The notes beneath the pieces are model-generated. The model did not search any database and was not told the origin of the DNA. It saw only the letters and a program-made list of their open reading frames with translations. Both the position numbers and the translations under genes were made by a program. A stretch of DNA of 64,000 bases from Rhabdornis inornatus (Eukaryota > Chordata > Aves > Passeriformes > Rhabdornithidae): positions 63,194 through 127,193 of the forward strand of contig VWZS01000167.1 in NCBI GenBank assembly GCA_013397075.1, given 5' to 3'. Shown piece by piece: positions 38,374-51,400 of the stretch (positions within the stretch are counted from its first letter, which is position 1; each line of letters opens with the position of its first letter).

Positions 38374-38726
38374 GAAAACAAACAAACCCAAAAAGACCAC
38401 ACAAACAAAAAGCCCCGCTACACTGGAAATGTTGCTATTTTGCGTCTTTCTGTTGGTGCATTAGCTAAGATCAAGAAAAGGAAGTGAAAAAACTGTAATA
38501 TTCAAATTGATCCCATTTGGAGAATGTGGATTTCATAATACATTAAACTTCGCACCTTGGGATTTTTCTCTCTGCTTGAAATGTTTCTAATCGAAAATTT
38601 CCATTTTAGAGATGTAACTTTTTGTAGGCACTAGTCAGGAGTATTTGCTAGTTAACTTACTTTGCTGAAAAGTCTTCCAGGTAGTATACTTTTATTACAC
38701 TCACAAATTATCTCCATGATAATTGA
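38374..38726. repeat. Segment B, second copy
   Basis: Copy of 36895-37247. It begins exactly after the N at 38373 and runs on into the CR1 element toward the exon at 39888. Confidence 0.95.
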
Positions 38727-39575
38727 GAAGTCATAGTAGACTGGTCAAGGCCCAGGTGACTGGAGAAAGGGAAACATTGTACCCATCCTTAAAAAGAGTA
38801 GAAAGTAGGACCCTGGGAACCACCAACTGGTCAGCCTCACCTCTCTGCCTGGGATGATCATGAAACAAATCCTCCTAGAAGTTCTGCTCAGGCACGTGAT
38901 TTGGAATAGCCAGCACAGCCTCACCAAGGACAAGTCCTGCCTGACCAAACTAGTGGGATTCTATGATGGAGTGACTATATCAGTGGACAAGGGAAGGGCT
39001 ACAGATGTCATTTCTCTGGAATTCTGTAAAGCCCTTGACAATCCTCCACAGCATCCTTCTCTCTGAACTGGAGAGAGATGGATTGGATAAATGGATTGTT
39101 GGATAAGAAAGTGGTTGGACACTCACGTCCAGAGGACAGTGGTCAATGGCTCAGAGTCCAATGGACATCAGTCACAAGTGTCCCTCAGGAGTCCACATTG
39201 GTATTGTCATCCAGTGTTGTTTACTGTCTTCATTAATGACATAGATGAAGGGATCAAGTGCATGCTTAGCATATTTGCAGATGACACCAAGCTGTGGGGT
39301 ACAATTGACACTCTTGAAAGATGGAATGCCATCCAGAGGTACCTGGACAAGCTCAAGAAATGGGCCAATGGGAATCTTAGGAGGTTTAATAGAACCAGGT
39401 ACAAGGTGGTGCACCTACATCGGGACAATCCCCAATGTCAATACAAGCTGTGGGACGGACAGATCAAAAACAGTCTTGCTAAGAAGGACTCAGGAAGGAC
39501 TTGGGGATGCTGGTGAATGAGAGGCTGACATAAGCCAGCAATGTGTGCTTGCAACCCAGAAAGCCAACCCAGTAT
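38727..39575 (+). mobile_element. CR1 LINE fragment with a recognisable reverse-transcriptase box
   Basis: A plus-strand CR1 fragment of the reverse-transcriptase region. Frames include HSLTKDKSCLTKLVGFYDGV (about 38911-38970), then FTVFINDIDEGIKCMLSIFA with the catalytic FADDTKLWG box (about 39270-39300), and a downstream DKLKKWANGNLRRFN block. In CR1 elements F/YADD holds the two metal-binding aspartates of the polymerase. Internal frameshifts and missing ends make it inactive. It ends about 310 bp before a PCSK5 exon. It has no 3' tail, so this is an internal fragment rather than a normal 3' insertion. Confidence 0.92.
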
Positions 39576-39887
39576 GATGTTTTACTTCTTCATCTGAGTT
39601 TTCAGCATGACTTTCTTGGTACATCTACATAACATAGATGCAGGCCAACAAGCCCTGTGTAAAAGTTGTTTCTAAAGCTGTGTTCATACCACTCATTTTC
39701 TCAATTTTTCTGATGTCTGATTCTGAAATCTACTAAATCATGTTCTCATTTCAAATTCTTCTCAGGGTAGTTGTTACTTTATTTTCTTCTCCTCATGAGG
39801 TATTTTTTTTGGGGAAAAGACCTGGCTATTAAGCAGTTGCGGGAAAAAAGGATTATTAATCAAATCTTTCATACTGTTTCCAAACAG

Positions 39888-40100
39888 GGACGAAGAGGCT
39901 TAGGTTCAGTCTTTGTTTGGGCATCTGGAAATGGTGGAAGAAGTCGAGACCACTGCTCCTGTGATGGCTACACCAACAGCATCTACACTATCTCCATAAG
40001 CAGCACAGCTGAAAGTGGAAAAAAGCCGTGGTATCTGGAAGAATGTGCGTCCACACTAGCTACAACATACAGCAGTGGAGAATCCTATGACAGAAAAATA
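39888..40100 (+). CDS. PCSK5: PCSK5 exon with the oxyanion-hole Asn and S1 Asp (partial CDS)
   Basis: This 213-bp exon has exactly 71 codons, phase 0 at both ends. It reads GRRGLGSVFVWASGNGGRSR, then DHCSCDGYTNSIYTISISST, AESGKKPWYLEECASTLATT and YSSGESYDRKI. The Asn of ASGNGG (codon 39930-39932) is the oxyanion-hole residue of subtilases. The Asp of C-D-G-Y-T-N (codon 39963-39965) aligns with furin's S1-pocket Asp, which binds the P1 Arg. The Cys pair around it matches the family disulfide. The acceptor is gtttccaaacag|GGA and the donor is AAAATA|gtatgg. A CR1 fragment ends about 310 bp upstream, and a problematic assembly patch with N joins ends about 1.2 kb upstream, but the exon itself is clean. 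Confidence 0.96.
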
Positions 40101-41621
40101 GTATGGGCTTTAATTGTTTTTTCATGTATATGTGTTTGTATTTTGCACAGTGACTTTGGGGGATGGAAAGAGAAATAATTTGTACTAATATCTTCCATTT
40201 GTTTTAAATCCAGTTATCAATAGTTTTCACATTTTACACTCATATTAGCAGTTTACCTAGATACCTCTCTATTTTCTCAGATTTGTTTGACCCAGCATCA
40301 TTCCTCTTTTATATTCAGTGCCAGTCAGTTATTGCTCATATTGCTGCCTATTCTGGAAATATATTGTAAGGAAAAGTAGACTCAGTGCTTATCTTTTCTG
40401 TATTGTTCTTCTTCTCATTTCTAAGCAGCCAGCATCTGTTTTCCCTAATGGTCTCATCTTTGCTGGAAAATGACAAATAGTTTTAATTGTGTTTGATAGT
40501 CTGTTGATATCATTAATATTTGTACATTCTTTGTGCCTTTGCAAAATGAAAGCATTCAGGATATTTTCCAGTATTCAACATTCTACTACTTTTAACCTTT
40601 TAAACCTTTGTACTCAGGTTGATGAGGTTTGCTAATATTGTCCTCTTCCCTGCTTATTTATTCTACTGTTTAACTTACAGAAATTTATCACTTCTGGATC
40701 AGAAAATTGAAGGATTTGGAGGGGTTTTTTTCTTCCATAGGTTTTCTTAAGGACTCATCTAACATTTCTTTCTGGTCCTTAGCAGATTCTTCTCTTGGTG
40801 TCAATAAGGAGTTAAAAATATTTGCCTCTAAGTTTTTTTTAATACTGTCTGCCTTGTCTTTCAGGATTCTGGGATGCTGGCCATCCCTTCTTGGATTCCT
40901 TGTTATTTTCAGATGGTCTAATTTTTGTTTTAAACTTGTTCTGAGATCCTTTTTCATTCCAATGGTTTTTCTGTTCTTTGCTTGCTTCTCTTCACTGAAG
41001 CCACCTCTCTCTTCCTGACATGTTTCTTGTTATTCCTGATAAATAATAATAAATAAAACAATTACTGTATCTACTAGGAGTTCTCACTTCTGTGATTAAA
41101 TTCCCTTCACTGTCTTTTAAAAGATGTTCACTAACCTCTTAATGTTTAAGTGAGACTTAGAAGCTGAGCAGATGTGACTGTGGTCCTCCAGCATGATCTT
41201 TTACTTAGCAAGTCTGCAGGACTTCCCTGAGCTCTTTAAATCCAGCAGTTGCTGTGAAGTCAACAACAATTTTTATAAATACAATCAATGTTGCTTTCAA
41301 AGTTTTCAGTGCCAAAAAATCCACTTAAATTTAGTGTTAATGCTTTTAATTATTCATTGTCATTAAAAGATTTATCTTGTTTGCTCTCTGAGCCCCTTCA
41401 GCTTCTATTTCTAAGCATTTGGTGTCACAAATTTTATTGCTAGTATGAAGACCACGCCAGTTGCCTGTCTTCTCTCTGCCCATGTTGCCCAAACAGTTAA
41501 TCCCTTTTGATAATGGAAGGTAAGCTTCTTGCATCATTCTGTTGAAGTTTTGTTTTCTTATAAACCCTTTTTCATGTTACAAGCTTCTAGGATCCAAACT
41601 AGACACACCAGTCAGGTAGCA
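40101..41621 (+). other. PCSK5 intron after the third exon
   Basis: The intron opens with gtatgg. AT-rich with no recognised exon. A charged minus-strand open frame lies at 40688-40957 (separate entry). The piece ends at an N (41622). Confidence 0.6.
40688..40957 (-). other. Unrecognised charged open frame, possibly a LINE remnant
   Basis: The frame remains open for about 25 codons upstream of its first Met, so it spans roughly 114 codons in all. It is rich in Lys, Glu, Asp and Arg. One stretch, LDHLKITRNPRRDGQHPRIL followed by KDKADSI, loosely resembles the CR1/L2 reverse-transcriptase segment with the pattern D-G-x-H-P-R-x-L-K-x-x-A-D. The following residues do not continue the match, so a very old LINE fragment and pure chance are both possible. 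No splice sites are apparent. Confidence 0.22.
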
Positions 41622-41622
41622 N

Positions 41623-41726
41623 TGTCTTTGATAAAAGCTTTAGGTCAAGCTTTGGCCAAGAACCAAATTGTAGAAGACCTGACTAGAAACAAGACTAATT
41701 TTTTCTATAAGCTATAAGGTTATATA
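41623..41726. repeat. Segment C, first copy (104 bp; contig overlap)
   Basis: Identical by eye to 45386-45489 (offset 3763). It begins exactly after the N at 41622, while the second copy ends exactly before the N at 45490. This is the pattern of two contigs overlapping by their ends but placed in the wrong order. Confidence 0.94.
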
Positions 41727-42114
41727 TAATTTCTCTGCTTCTAATTTTTTATACATGCTTACATTCTTGGACCTTATCTCAGTTTAAATCAATGTATTAT
41801 GCATCATGTACTTTTTAATCTCTTAAATTTAAATACTTTTTTTTTCAAAATGTGCAGTATTACATGACGTGTCTTGTAAAATCCTGAGTATATTACTCTC
41901 AGCCAAAGTGATGGCCGGAAAAAAATATTACAGTACTTTGGCAAGCTTTCTTTTCCAACATCTAATGTTATCCACCATTGAGTATACTACTAGCTAGTTA
42001 ATCTGTTACTAATTAGTTTAAATCCTGTAGCAGCTGTTTTACACTAGATAAAAAGGTGGCAAATAGACGGCATTAATAGGACAATATTGCTTACCCTTTT
42101 AAAATAATGACACT
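41727..42114 (+). other. Unique intron sequence between duplicated segments
   Basis: About 390 bp of AT-rich intron. No feature recognised. Confidence 0.6.
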
Positions 42115-45084
42115 CTGCCGGTTTTCTGTCAGTTTTCTGGAACTTGTGCAGTGCTCAAACATTTGCTAAAAACACCACAGCAGTTCCCTTTCCAGCTCTT
42201 GTAAAGTCTTTGGCACTTCCAATATTTCAGATTTATACTTCTTATTTAAGAGAGGTAAATAGGGAGATGATTTATCATCTCTGTAGGCTCTGAAAATTTA
42301 ATGTTGACTATTTTTTCCAAAAAGAAATGTTCAGTGAAATAGCTGTTTACTACAAACTGTTATCTCTGGACAATTAAAACAGTATTGGTTTGGGGATTGC
42401 TTTGCTTCTCATGTATTTGAAAATAAGATATTCTTACGCATTATTTTTTAGGCTTCACCATTTAATCTTGTCTTTCCTTATTGCCTGTCTGCATCTTTTA
42501 TCTTCAAACTGATTGCTCTTCGTTTATATCCTTGCTCATGTTTTTAATATCGAGTAAAATATCTCTGTACTTCTCAGTCTATTTGTACTTTCCTACGTTG
42601 CTAATTTAAGCTTTGTGCATTCCTCTGATTTCTTAATAGCTGTAATTTTCTTGATGAATGTCATCCATTCTTTTCAATTAGCACAGACTTTCTGCTTTTA
42701 CAGAATTACTATTTCAGTAAGAGAACATTTCTAATTTCTGATATTTCACTCCCTTTTGTCTTGCACTAGGATCAAAAACACCTGAAGGTGATCTCACCTG
42801 TATTATTAAAGACTGCTCATGGAACACAAGCATATAGTTTACCGAAGTATAGTACCCATCACTTCTGGAACTTTGCACTGTGCTAATAAAGGGAGGTTAA
42901 TCTCTTATTGTAAGATTTTTGAAAAGTATACCTTACAAAGGAGATAATAATTATTATATATAGAATGCACACAAATTATCCCATAATTGGGAAAGTAAGG
43001 AAGATATTTTACGTGAACATTATTGAAAAGAATTAAAAATATGCCTCTAAAAATGTTCTTAATTAGAGTCTCCCTTGGAGTTCTCACATTGAATATCAGA
43101 GATAAGTAAAAATAATTTTAAATTTAATTCCATGAATTCTATAAGCACTGATTGTTTTTACTAGTCAGATCCTCCATTCTTTTCAAAGCAATTCAGTTCC
43201 ATGTACCAGTTTTAGTTTAGTCCTACAGTGTGCATCATTTTGCACAGTGAATGGCAAAAGCATAAGTCTGAGGAGCCATAAGAATTAACCCAGGTCTGTT
43301 GACCATTTGTTTACCAGAATGTAATTTATCCTTGACTACTCTTGTGCAAAGCAACCTTGCACTTGCATGTGCACTCTGCCCTTGCAGAATCACTGATCCT
43401 AAATGCTTGAAAATTGGACTATAAAAATTCCTGCCAGGATTCTTTTTCCTGTACTATATTATCAATTAACTTCTGAAACACACAACTATTCCATGTTTTA
43501 CTAGTGGTACTTGGTATTTAAAGCCATAAAAGGCTGTTCCCCCTCCAGGTATTTTCAATGACAAAGCAGAACAGCATAGTAGAGATAAATAGCTTCTGTT
43601 TGTGTTGTGTGTGAACCAGTTGTCCACATAAGGGATAGCTATATGGTTCTGTTATGCTACAACCCAGCAAGAAGTTCCGTGAAATTGTGAAGCCAGCTTT
43701 TCAAACTGATTGTAGAGAAGTCCTTTCACCATACACACCCTCACATGGAGACAGGAATGTTGCTATTACCTGTGAGACTGTCTTGCTTATAGTCTGTTTT
43801 AAGAGCATTAATCATTGTATTGGTCTTCTCTTCTCCAGCTTGTCTACCACAATTCAGTTCTCCTAAATTCCTATAAAATATCATTTACGTTGGAAAGAGG
43901 TCTTATTTGAAACAAAAAGTGAACTCAAGACAGAACTGAAAATTTCAAATACTAAGTTTTTTAAACTGCTGTAAAGTGCTAGAAAAGTCTAGAAACTGTA
44001 TGTATTTGTTTTCATTATTGTACCATGCATCCTTTTCACTGCACCATGTCTCACCGTTTCATTTAAACTGATGCTCCTTTTGAGTCAGAGGTTGTCTTCA
44101 TATCTTTCCAAAAGAAGCTGGGAGCTTGCAGCAAGTTTAAAGGGAAAAATAACAATACAGGGTGAATATAAAGATTATTATTAAATTATCCAAATTATAT
44201 TATGCATATACATTTCTATGCAGTTGACAAACAATATAGGGCTCAACTCTGTGCCAGAATCTGAAGAGTAGGAATACTTCATCAGATGATAAGGTGATTT
44301 TGTTTGTTGGAGTGAGACTTCTAAATTCAAAATAGGAAACAAAAATAAAACAACAGTAAACCAGGAAGAAGTGGCCTGGCATAGGATTTACAACCAGCAT
44401 CAAATAAACCAATTTTTTTTTTCTTTCATGTAACACAGCACAGATTTCAGTATCATGTCAGATTCTGCAGTGTTGTAATACAGAAATACCTACCCAAGAC
44501 TTAGGAACAGTGAATGGGTTACAGTTGTATAATGTCATGTTCAACAGTTCCTTCCTATTTTTTCTTGCAATTCTTTAGCTGAATATCTTCCTTTTTTCTT
44601 TTCTTCTCTGCTTTTCTGTCCAGTAAGTGCAGAAGGTATTATAAGGTAAATGAACAAACAGTAACCAAGTATTAGAAACTCACTTTGTAGACTAAAAATC
44701 TTATAAAAATTATTTGATTTCAATATGGATTGTTTGTAGGATCACAAACACTTTTATAACTATACAAACCACTTTTTTTTCTCTTTTCATTAAGACTCAT
44801 TTTTTATAATTGCTTGTTAAAAATATAGGATGTAACATAATTTTAGAAGTTTTTCTAGTCTTGAAGGGCTTTTCTTGTCTTATACAATGACAGCTTAAAA
44901 TATTTTAAGCTAACAATTACAGGTAGACTCACCTTCTTGGAAGAATTCCTTGTTGTTTAGGGAAAGTACACCAAGTGCTCTTGACATTATACTCTACTGA
45001 GTTTTATTGCAGTGATAATTAGCTTCTTATGAACCAAGTTTCCACCCTTTGGATATATTAAAATGCTCAAAGCATGCAAATATT
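42115..45084. repeat. Segment D, first copy (2970 bp; assembly duplication)
   Basis: Repeated at 45491-48460 with constant offset 3376 and no difference I could find by eye, including all open frames. It ends at the N at 45085. The content is AT-rich intron without a recognised gene. It includes a perfect 20-bp palindrome at 44892-44911. Confidence 0.95.
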
Positions 45085-45085
45085 N

Positions 45086-45385
45086 TATCTGTGTGTGCCA
45101 GGTCAGTTTTCATCTCTTTATATATTGACCCTGACTGAGACTTGTTAGCTTCACTATCATGTAGGGTGTCCATCATTGTGTGATACCCATCCCACTTTCA
45201 GAGCTGTCGCTTCTCTTTTTCAAAGTTGGTGATTTAAGGAAATAATGTAGGGGTCATTAGGGTCTCCTTATTCCACCATTAACAACTGGCTGGTTTTGTA
45301 CTCATTTCTGACCAGCCCTCATCATCACTTTGTCATCTTTCAGGTTTCTCCAACACTCATGAGAAGGTGCTGCTGTTTTCTTTCA
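45086..45385 (+). other. Short contig piece, unique part
   Basis: About 300 bp between the N at 45085 and segment C second copy. It is intron-like and no feature was recognised. By overlap it belongs before 41623, not here. Confidence 0.7.
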
Positions 45386-45489
45386 TGTCTTTGATAAAAG
45401 CTTTAGGTCAAGCTTTGGCCAAGAACCAAATTGTAGAAGACCTGACTAGAAACAAGACTAATTTTTTCTATAAGCTATAAGGTTATATA
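45386..45489. repeat. Segment C, second copy
   Basis: Copy of 41623-41726, ending at the N at 45490. Confidence 0.94.
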
Positions 45490-45490
45490 N

Positions 45491-48460
45491 CTGCCGGTTT
45501 TCTGTCAGTTTTCTGGAACTTGTGCAGTGCTCAAACATTTGCTAAAAACACCACAGCAGTTCCCTTTCCAGCTCTTGTAAAGTCTTTGGCACTTCCAATA
45601 TTTCAGATTTATACTTCTTATTTAAGAGAGGTAAATAGGGAGATGATTTATCATCTCTGTAGGCTCTGAAAATTTAATGTTGACTATTTTTTCCAAAAAG
45701 AAATGTTCAGTGAAATAGCTGTTTACTACAAACTGTTATCTCTGGACAATTAAAACAGTATTGGTTTGGGGATTGCTTTGCTTCTCATGTATTTGAAAAT
45801 AAGATATTCTTACGCATTATTTTTTAGGCTTCACCATTTAATCTTGTCTTTCCTTATTGCCTGTCTGCATCTTTTATCTTCAAACTGATTGCTCTTCGTT
45901 TATATCCTTGCTCATGTTTTTAATATCGAGTAAAATATCTCTGTACTTCTCAGTCTATTTGTACTTTCCTACGTTGCTAATTTAAGCTTTGTGCATTCCT
46001 CTGATTTCTTAATAGCTGTAATTTTCTTGATGAATGTCATCCATTCTTTTCAATTAGCACAGACTTTCTGCTTTTACAGAATTACTATTTCAGTAAGAGA
46101 ACATTTCTAATTTCTGATATTTCACTCCCTTTTGTCTTGCACTAGGATCAAAAACACCTGAAGGTGATCTCACCTGTATTATTAAAGACTGCTCATGGAA
46201 CACAAGCATATAGTTTACCGAAGTATAGTACCCATCACTTCTGGAACTTTGCACTGTGCTAATAAAGGGAGGTTAATCTCTTATTGTAAGATTTTTGAAA
46301 AGTATACCTTACAAAGGAGATAATAATTATTATATATAGAATGCACACAAATTATCCCATAATTGGGAAAGTAAGGAAGATATTTTACGTGAACATTATT
46401 GAAAAGAATTAAAAATATGCCTCTAAAAATGTTCTTAATTAGAGTCTCCCTTGGAGTTCTCACATTGAATATCAGAGATAAGTAAAAATAATTTTAAATT
46501 TAATTCCATGAATTCTATAAGCACTGATTGTTTTTACTAGTCAGATCCTCCATTCTTTTCAAAGCAATTCAGTTCCATGTACCAGTTTTAGTTTAGTCCT
46601 ACAGTGTGCATCATTTTGCACAGTGAATGGCAAAAGCATAAGTCTGAGGAGCCATAAGAATTAACCCAGGTCTGTTGACCATTTGTTTACCAGAATGTAA
46701 TTTATCCTTGACTACTCTTGTGCAAAGCAACCTTGCACTTGCATGTGCACTCTGCCCTTGCAGAATCACTGATCCTAAATGCTTGAAAATTGGACTATAA
46801 AAATTCCTGCCAGGATTCTTTTTCCTGTACTATATTATCAATTAACTTCTGAAACACACAACTATTCCATGTTTTACTAGTGGTACTTGGTATTTAAAGC
46901 CATAAAAGGCTGTTCCCCCTCCAGGTATTTTCAATGACAAAGCAGAACAGCATAGTAGAGATAAATAGCTTCTGTTTGTGTTGTGTGTGAACCAGTTGTC
47001 CACATAAGGGATAGCTATATGGTTCTGTTATGCTACAACCCAGCAAGAAGTTCCGTGAAATTGTGAAGCCAGCTTTTCAAACTGATTGTAGAGAAGTCCT
47101 TTCACCATACACACCCTCACATGGAGACAGGAATGTTGCTATTACCTGTGAGACTGTCTTGCTTATAGTCTGTTTTAAGAGCATTAATCATTGTATTGGT
47201 CTTCTCTTCTCCAGCTTGTCTACCACAATTCAGTTCTCCTAAATTCCTATAAAATATCATTTACGTTGGAAAGAGGTCTTATTTGAAACAAAAAGTGAAC
47301 TCAAGACAGAACTGAAAATTTCAAATACTAAGTTTTTTAAACTGCTGTAAAGTGCTAGAAAAGTCTAGAAACTGTATGTATTTGTTTTCATTATTGTACC
47401 ATGCATCCTTTTCACTGCACCATGTCTCACCGTTTCATTTAAACTGATGCTCCTTTTGAGTCAGAGGTTGTCTTCATATCTTTCCAAAAGAAGCTGGGAG
47501 CTTGCAGCAAGTTTAAAGGGAAAAATAACAATACAGGGTGAATATAAAGATTATTATTAAATTATCCAAATTATATTATGCATATACATTTCTATGCAGT
47601 TGACAAACAATATAGGGCTCAACTCTGTGCCAGAATCTGAAGAGTAGGAATACTTCATCAGATGATAAGGTGATTTTGTTTGTTGGAGTGAGACTTCTAA
47701 ATTCAAAATAGGAAACAAAAATAAAACAACAGTAAACCAGGAAGAAGTGGCCTGGCATAGGATTTACAACCAGCATCAAATAAACCAATTTTTTTTTTCT
47801 TTCATGTAACACAGCACAGATTTCAGTATCATGTCAGATTCTGCAGTGTTGTAATACAGAAATACCTACCCAAGACTTAGGAACAGTGAATGGGTTACAG
47901 TTGTATAATGTCATGTTCAACAGTTCCTTCCTATTTTTTCTTGCAATTCTTTAGCTGAATATCTTCCTTTTTTCTTTTCTTCTCTGCTTTTCTGTCCAGT
48001 AAGTGCAGAAGGTATTATAAGGTAAATGAACAAACAGTAACCAAGTATTAGAAACTCACTTTGTAGACTAAAAATCTTATAAAAATTATTTGATTTCAAT
48101 ATGGATTGTTTGTAGGATCACAAACACTTTTATAACTATACAAACCACTTTTTTTTCTCTTTTCATTAAGACTCATTTTTTATAATTGCTTGTTAAAAAT
48201 ATAGGATGTAACATAATTTTAGAAGTTTTTCTAGTCTTGAAGGGCTTTTCTTGTCTTATACAATGACAGCTTAAAATATTTTAAGCTAACAATTACAGGT
48301 AGACTCACCTTCTTGGAAGAATTCCTTGTTGTTTAGGGAAAGTACACCAAGTGCTCTTGACATTATACTCTACTGAGTTTTATTGCAGTGATAATTAGCT
48401 TCTTATGAACCAAGTTTCCACCCTTTGGATATATTAAAATGCTCAAAGCATGCAAATATT
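45491..48460. repeat. Segment D, second copy
   Basis: Copy of 42115-45084. It starts exactly after the N at 45490 and runs on past 48460 into unique intron, so this copy carries the contig forward. Confidence 0.95.
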
Positions 48461-51400
48461 CCAAAGATGCTGAGAGATGTATGCCTTTACATAGACTCTT
48501 ATGGAAAACAACTAGAGTTACTTTTAGCTGTTTTCGAGTGCAGCTGCAAAGTGCTAGCATAGTTACAGGTATAGAAACTCACACTGTGGGACAGAGACAA
48601 ATCAACAGTAGGTAAAGCCTATAAAATTATACTTCTTTATAGATGTTACCTCTCATAACTCAATGAGTACAGGAGTATTGGGTAATAAGATGCCGTTGTC
48701 AAGGTATTTTTTCACATTATTATCTCCCTTGCTACTTTGAATACCATAGGACAATGCTTAAAGATAGCTTCTCCCCTCCAGACCATGTGGCTAGGATAGG
48801 TTAAGCACCACGTAATAGCTATATGGTTCTTTCAATTATCAAACATACTGCACAAATGCATTTCCTTTGAATTTGTTTTTTGAATGATTTCACACTAAGG
48901 TTTTGACATCAGAAAGTTTCTCATAATTAATAAATAACGTATATATAAACAAATATATAAACTAAAAAAAAAAAACCCTATCTACCTAATGTTTCACCTG
49001 TTTTGTTGTTTTCTGATAAATAGCAATTCATCTGATGATTTTCTTTCTCTTCCCGTTGATAAATTTCTACTCGAAGCAGAACTTAAAACTGAAACAACGA
49101 AAAAAAAGCCCATCCTATCTTCTGCCAGTTCTTAAAACACAAAAGCCTGGTCTCCTTCAGAAACTCTCGCAGGTTATCAAGATATGCACAAGATAATCAC
49201 AGGCACAATGTGGCATCTTCTGTTCTGGGTACATACAGATGCATAGATTGTGTATAATGTAGAATAGATTTTTGTTAAAATCTTTTCGCTTCTAGGGACA
49301 CAGATTCACAGAAATCAACATGCCTTGAGGAATTGTAGCAGAAGGTAAAAAATTATTCAATCAGTTCAGAAAACTCATGTCATGAAATATGAAATACAAA
49401 GAAATGCGGAGGCTTGGGAGAGGGTATGTGAGCTTGCTCTCTGCCAAGAGAAATCCCATTTTTTACTTTATGCTTTAATTTCCCAGTTGGTAAAACTATG
49501 GAAAGATTGATGCTTCAGCCTTAATAATGACTGTATAACAATGGCATCTCCTTCAGAGAGCAAGTTGCTTAGAGCAAGTTGCTTCTGTAGAATTGTTACA
49601 GTGTGTCTAGATGTTTTTGTTTAATAAATGCCTAGTTTTTCTGGAAACTGCACGATGCCTATGGGAAGTATTACAGTGAACTGCAGGGATTTTTATAATT
49701 TCTGTCTGCCTTTCATCAGGGTGTCTGTGACTAATTTCATGTTGATTAAACTAGGCAAGAGCCAGAAATATTGCCATTGTCTTCAATCAAACCTAGTTGA
49801 TTCAACTTACTTAGATATTGTTATAACTCATAGAAATAGAAATACTGCATGGACTTTTCTTGGGCAGTTGGATCAGCGTTTTCACAGATCAGCAGTTGTG
49901 TTATAGTAATCAATGAAAGATTTTTAAATTTCTCCTTCTCCTTACCCTAACAATCAGAATGATTGCTAATATGCACTAATGGCAGCTTCATGGTGCTGTC
50001 AAACACCACATCCTTTTATTGTGATTGGTGATGTTTTCATATTGCTCAGGAATTTGGGCATCATTTTTCTTCTTGAAATTTGCTCACCTCTTGGTGATCA
50101 CTCTTTTTTCTTGGGGTAGATGCAACAGTTCTCTGACAGTGAATACATAGTGCTAAAAAGCATGCCTCAGATCTTGGAGGTAATCTACACCAAAACGTTC
50201 CAGCTCCAGTCAGTAACTTTCTTTTGTATTAGCTTAAATGGGATTTATACATACAAAACCTTCTTAACACATTTGCAGCTGAAGTATCTGCTGAAAGCAA
50301 GATAAGAGTCTGTAGTTCAAATTGCTGCCACAGTATCCACTTAGAGCAAGAGGGACAATATTGCCGATTAAAGATACGTCAGGGCTTATTGTGCTTGATA
50401 TCTGTAGTGACAGGACAGTAAAATCAGTCTGGAAGGATGCTCTTCCAGAGGATGAGAAACAAGGATAGCATGATTCAGTGTATGTTTCACTGTATTGACA
50501 GAGGATGTCCCTTAGGGAAAAGCTGCTATGACAGCACTTTTTTCTGCCTGAACTCCTGGATGCTTTGCTACCTTTGGTCCTCCAAGGAAAGCACGTGCTG
50601 CACCACTTTTATGCAGGGCATAAAGTACCGGGATATGAAATACATATTTTCAACCTCTCTTTTTCCTGGTCTTCCTTCTGGTCCTTGCCCAGCACTGACC
50701 AGTATTTTCCAAACAGGATACCTGCATCTTATATGTCTCTGGGTGCAAGTCATCATCTAGTACTTGGACATCATAATTTCACCTGGAAAATCACTACTTG
50801 AATTTGCACATATAGGCAGTGCATTTCCTGCTGCAGTTTTATCTCTTTATATTGTCACAGCAGTTATGCAATTTCCATGCTTAAAGTTTTTCCCAACACT
50901 GGTAATTTTCATCATCTAAATGAATAGACAGTCAGTAGGCAAGAGGGCAAGAAAGGAAGAAATTACATGAACATTTTATTTATGGAGTTTCAACTTCTAG
51001 CCAATGACAGATAGAAGAAATTATTTAAAAAGGTGTCCATCAATGAATAATATTAAATAATAGGGGGCAAAAAAGTTCTTTCTAGACTTCATTAGTCAAG
51101 AAACCCAGCCTCTGGTAAGTTCATTCATTTAAGGATCTGACATTATAAATGCTTTCATATGTCTTTTTCAATTTTCAGAAGATTCCGTATTGTTTCACTT
51201 GCTCCCTTCTTGTTTTCAATATTTTCTTGGTGCTGTTAGGTCCTTTTCTTTTAGAAATCTTCTGTGTTAACTTGCGTATGCTTACATGTTGTAAGAGTTT
51301 CCACTAGCCTTATACAAATCATGTAATATACTGAATATAGCTAACATCAAGACACATCTTGCTTGTGTTTGCGTATATTCTGCCCAGATGGGATGCAGCT

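Noticed and set aside
44892..44911. Perfect 20-bp palindrome AGCTTAAAATATTTTAAGCT as a protein-binding site
   Set aside because: In such AT-rich sequence a palindrome of this kind is expected by chance. Its second occurrence at 48268-48287 is due to the assembly duplication.
35820..48460. Large tandem duplications inside PCSK5 as genuine structural variation
   Set aside because: Every break coincides with a single N, the copies look identical, and the pieces fit better as misordered overlapping contigs.
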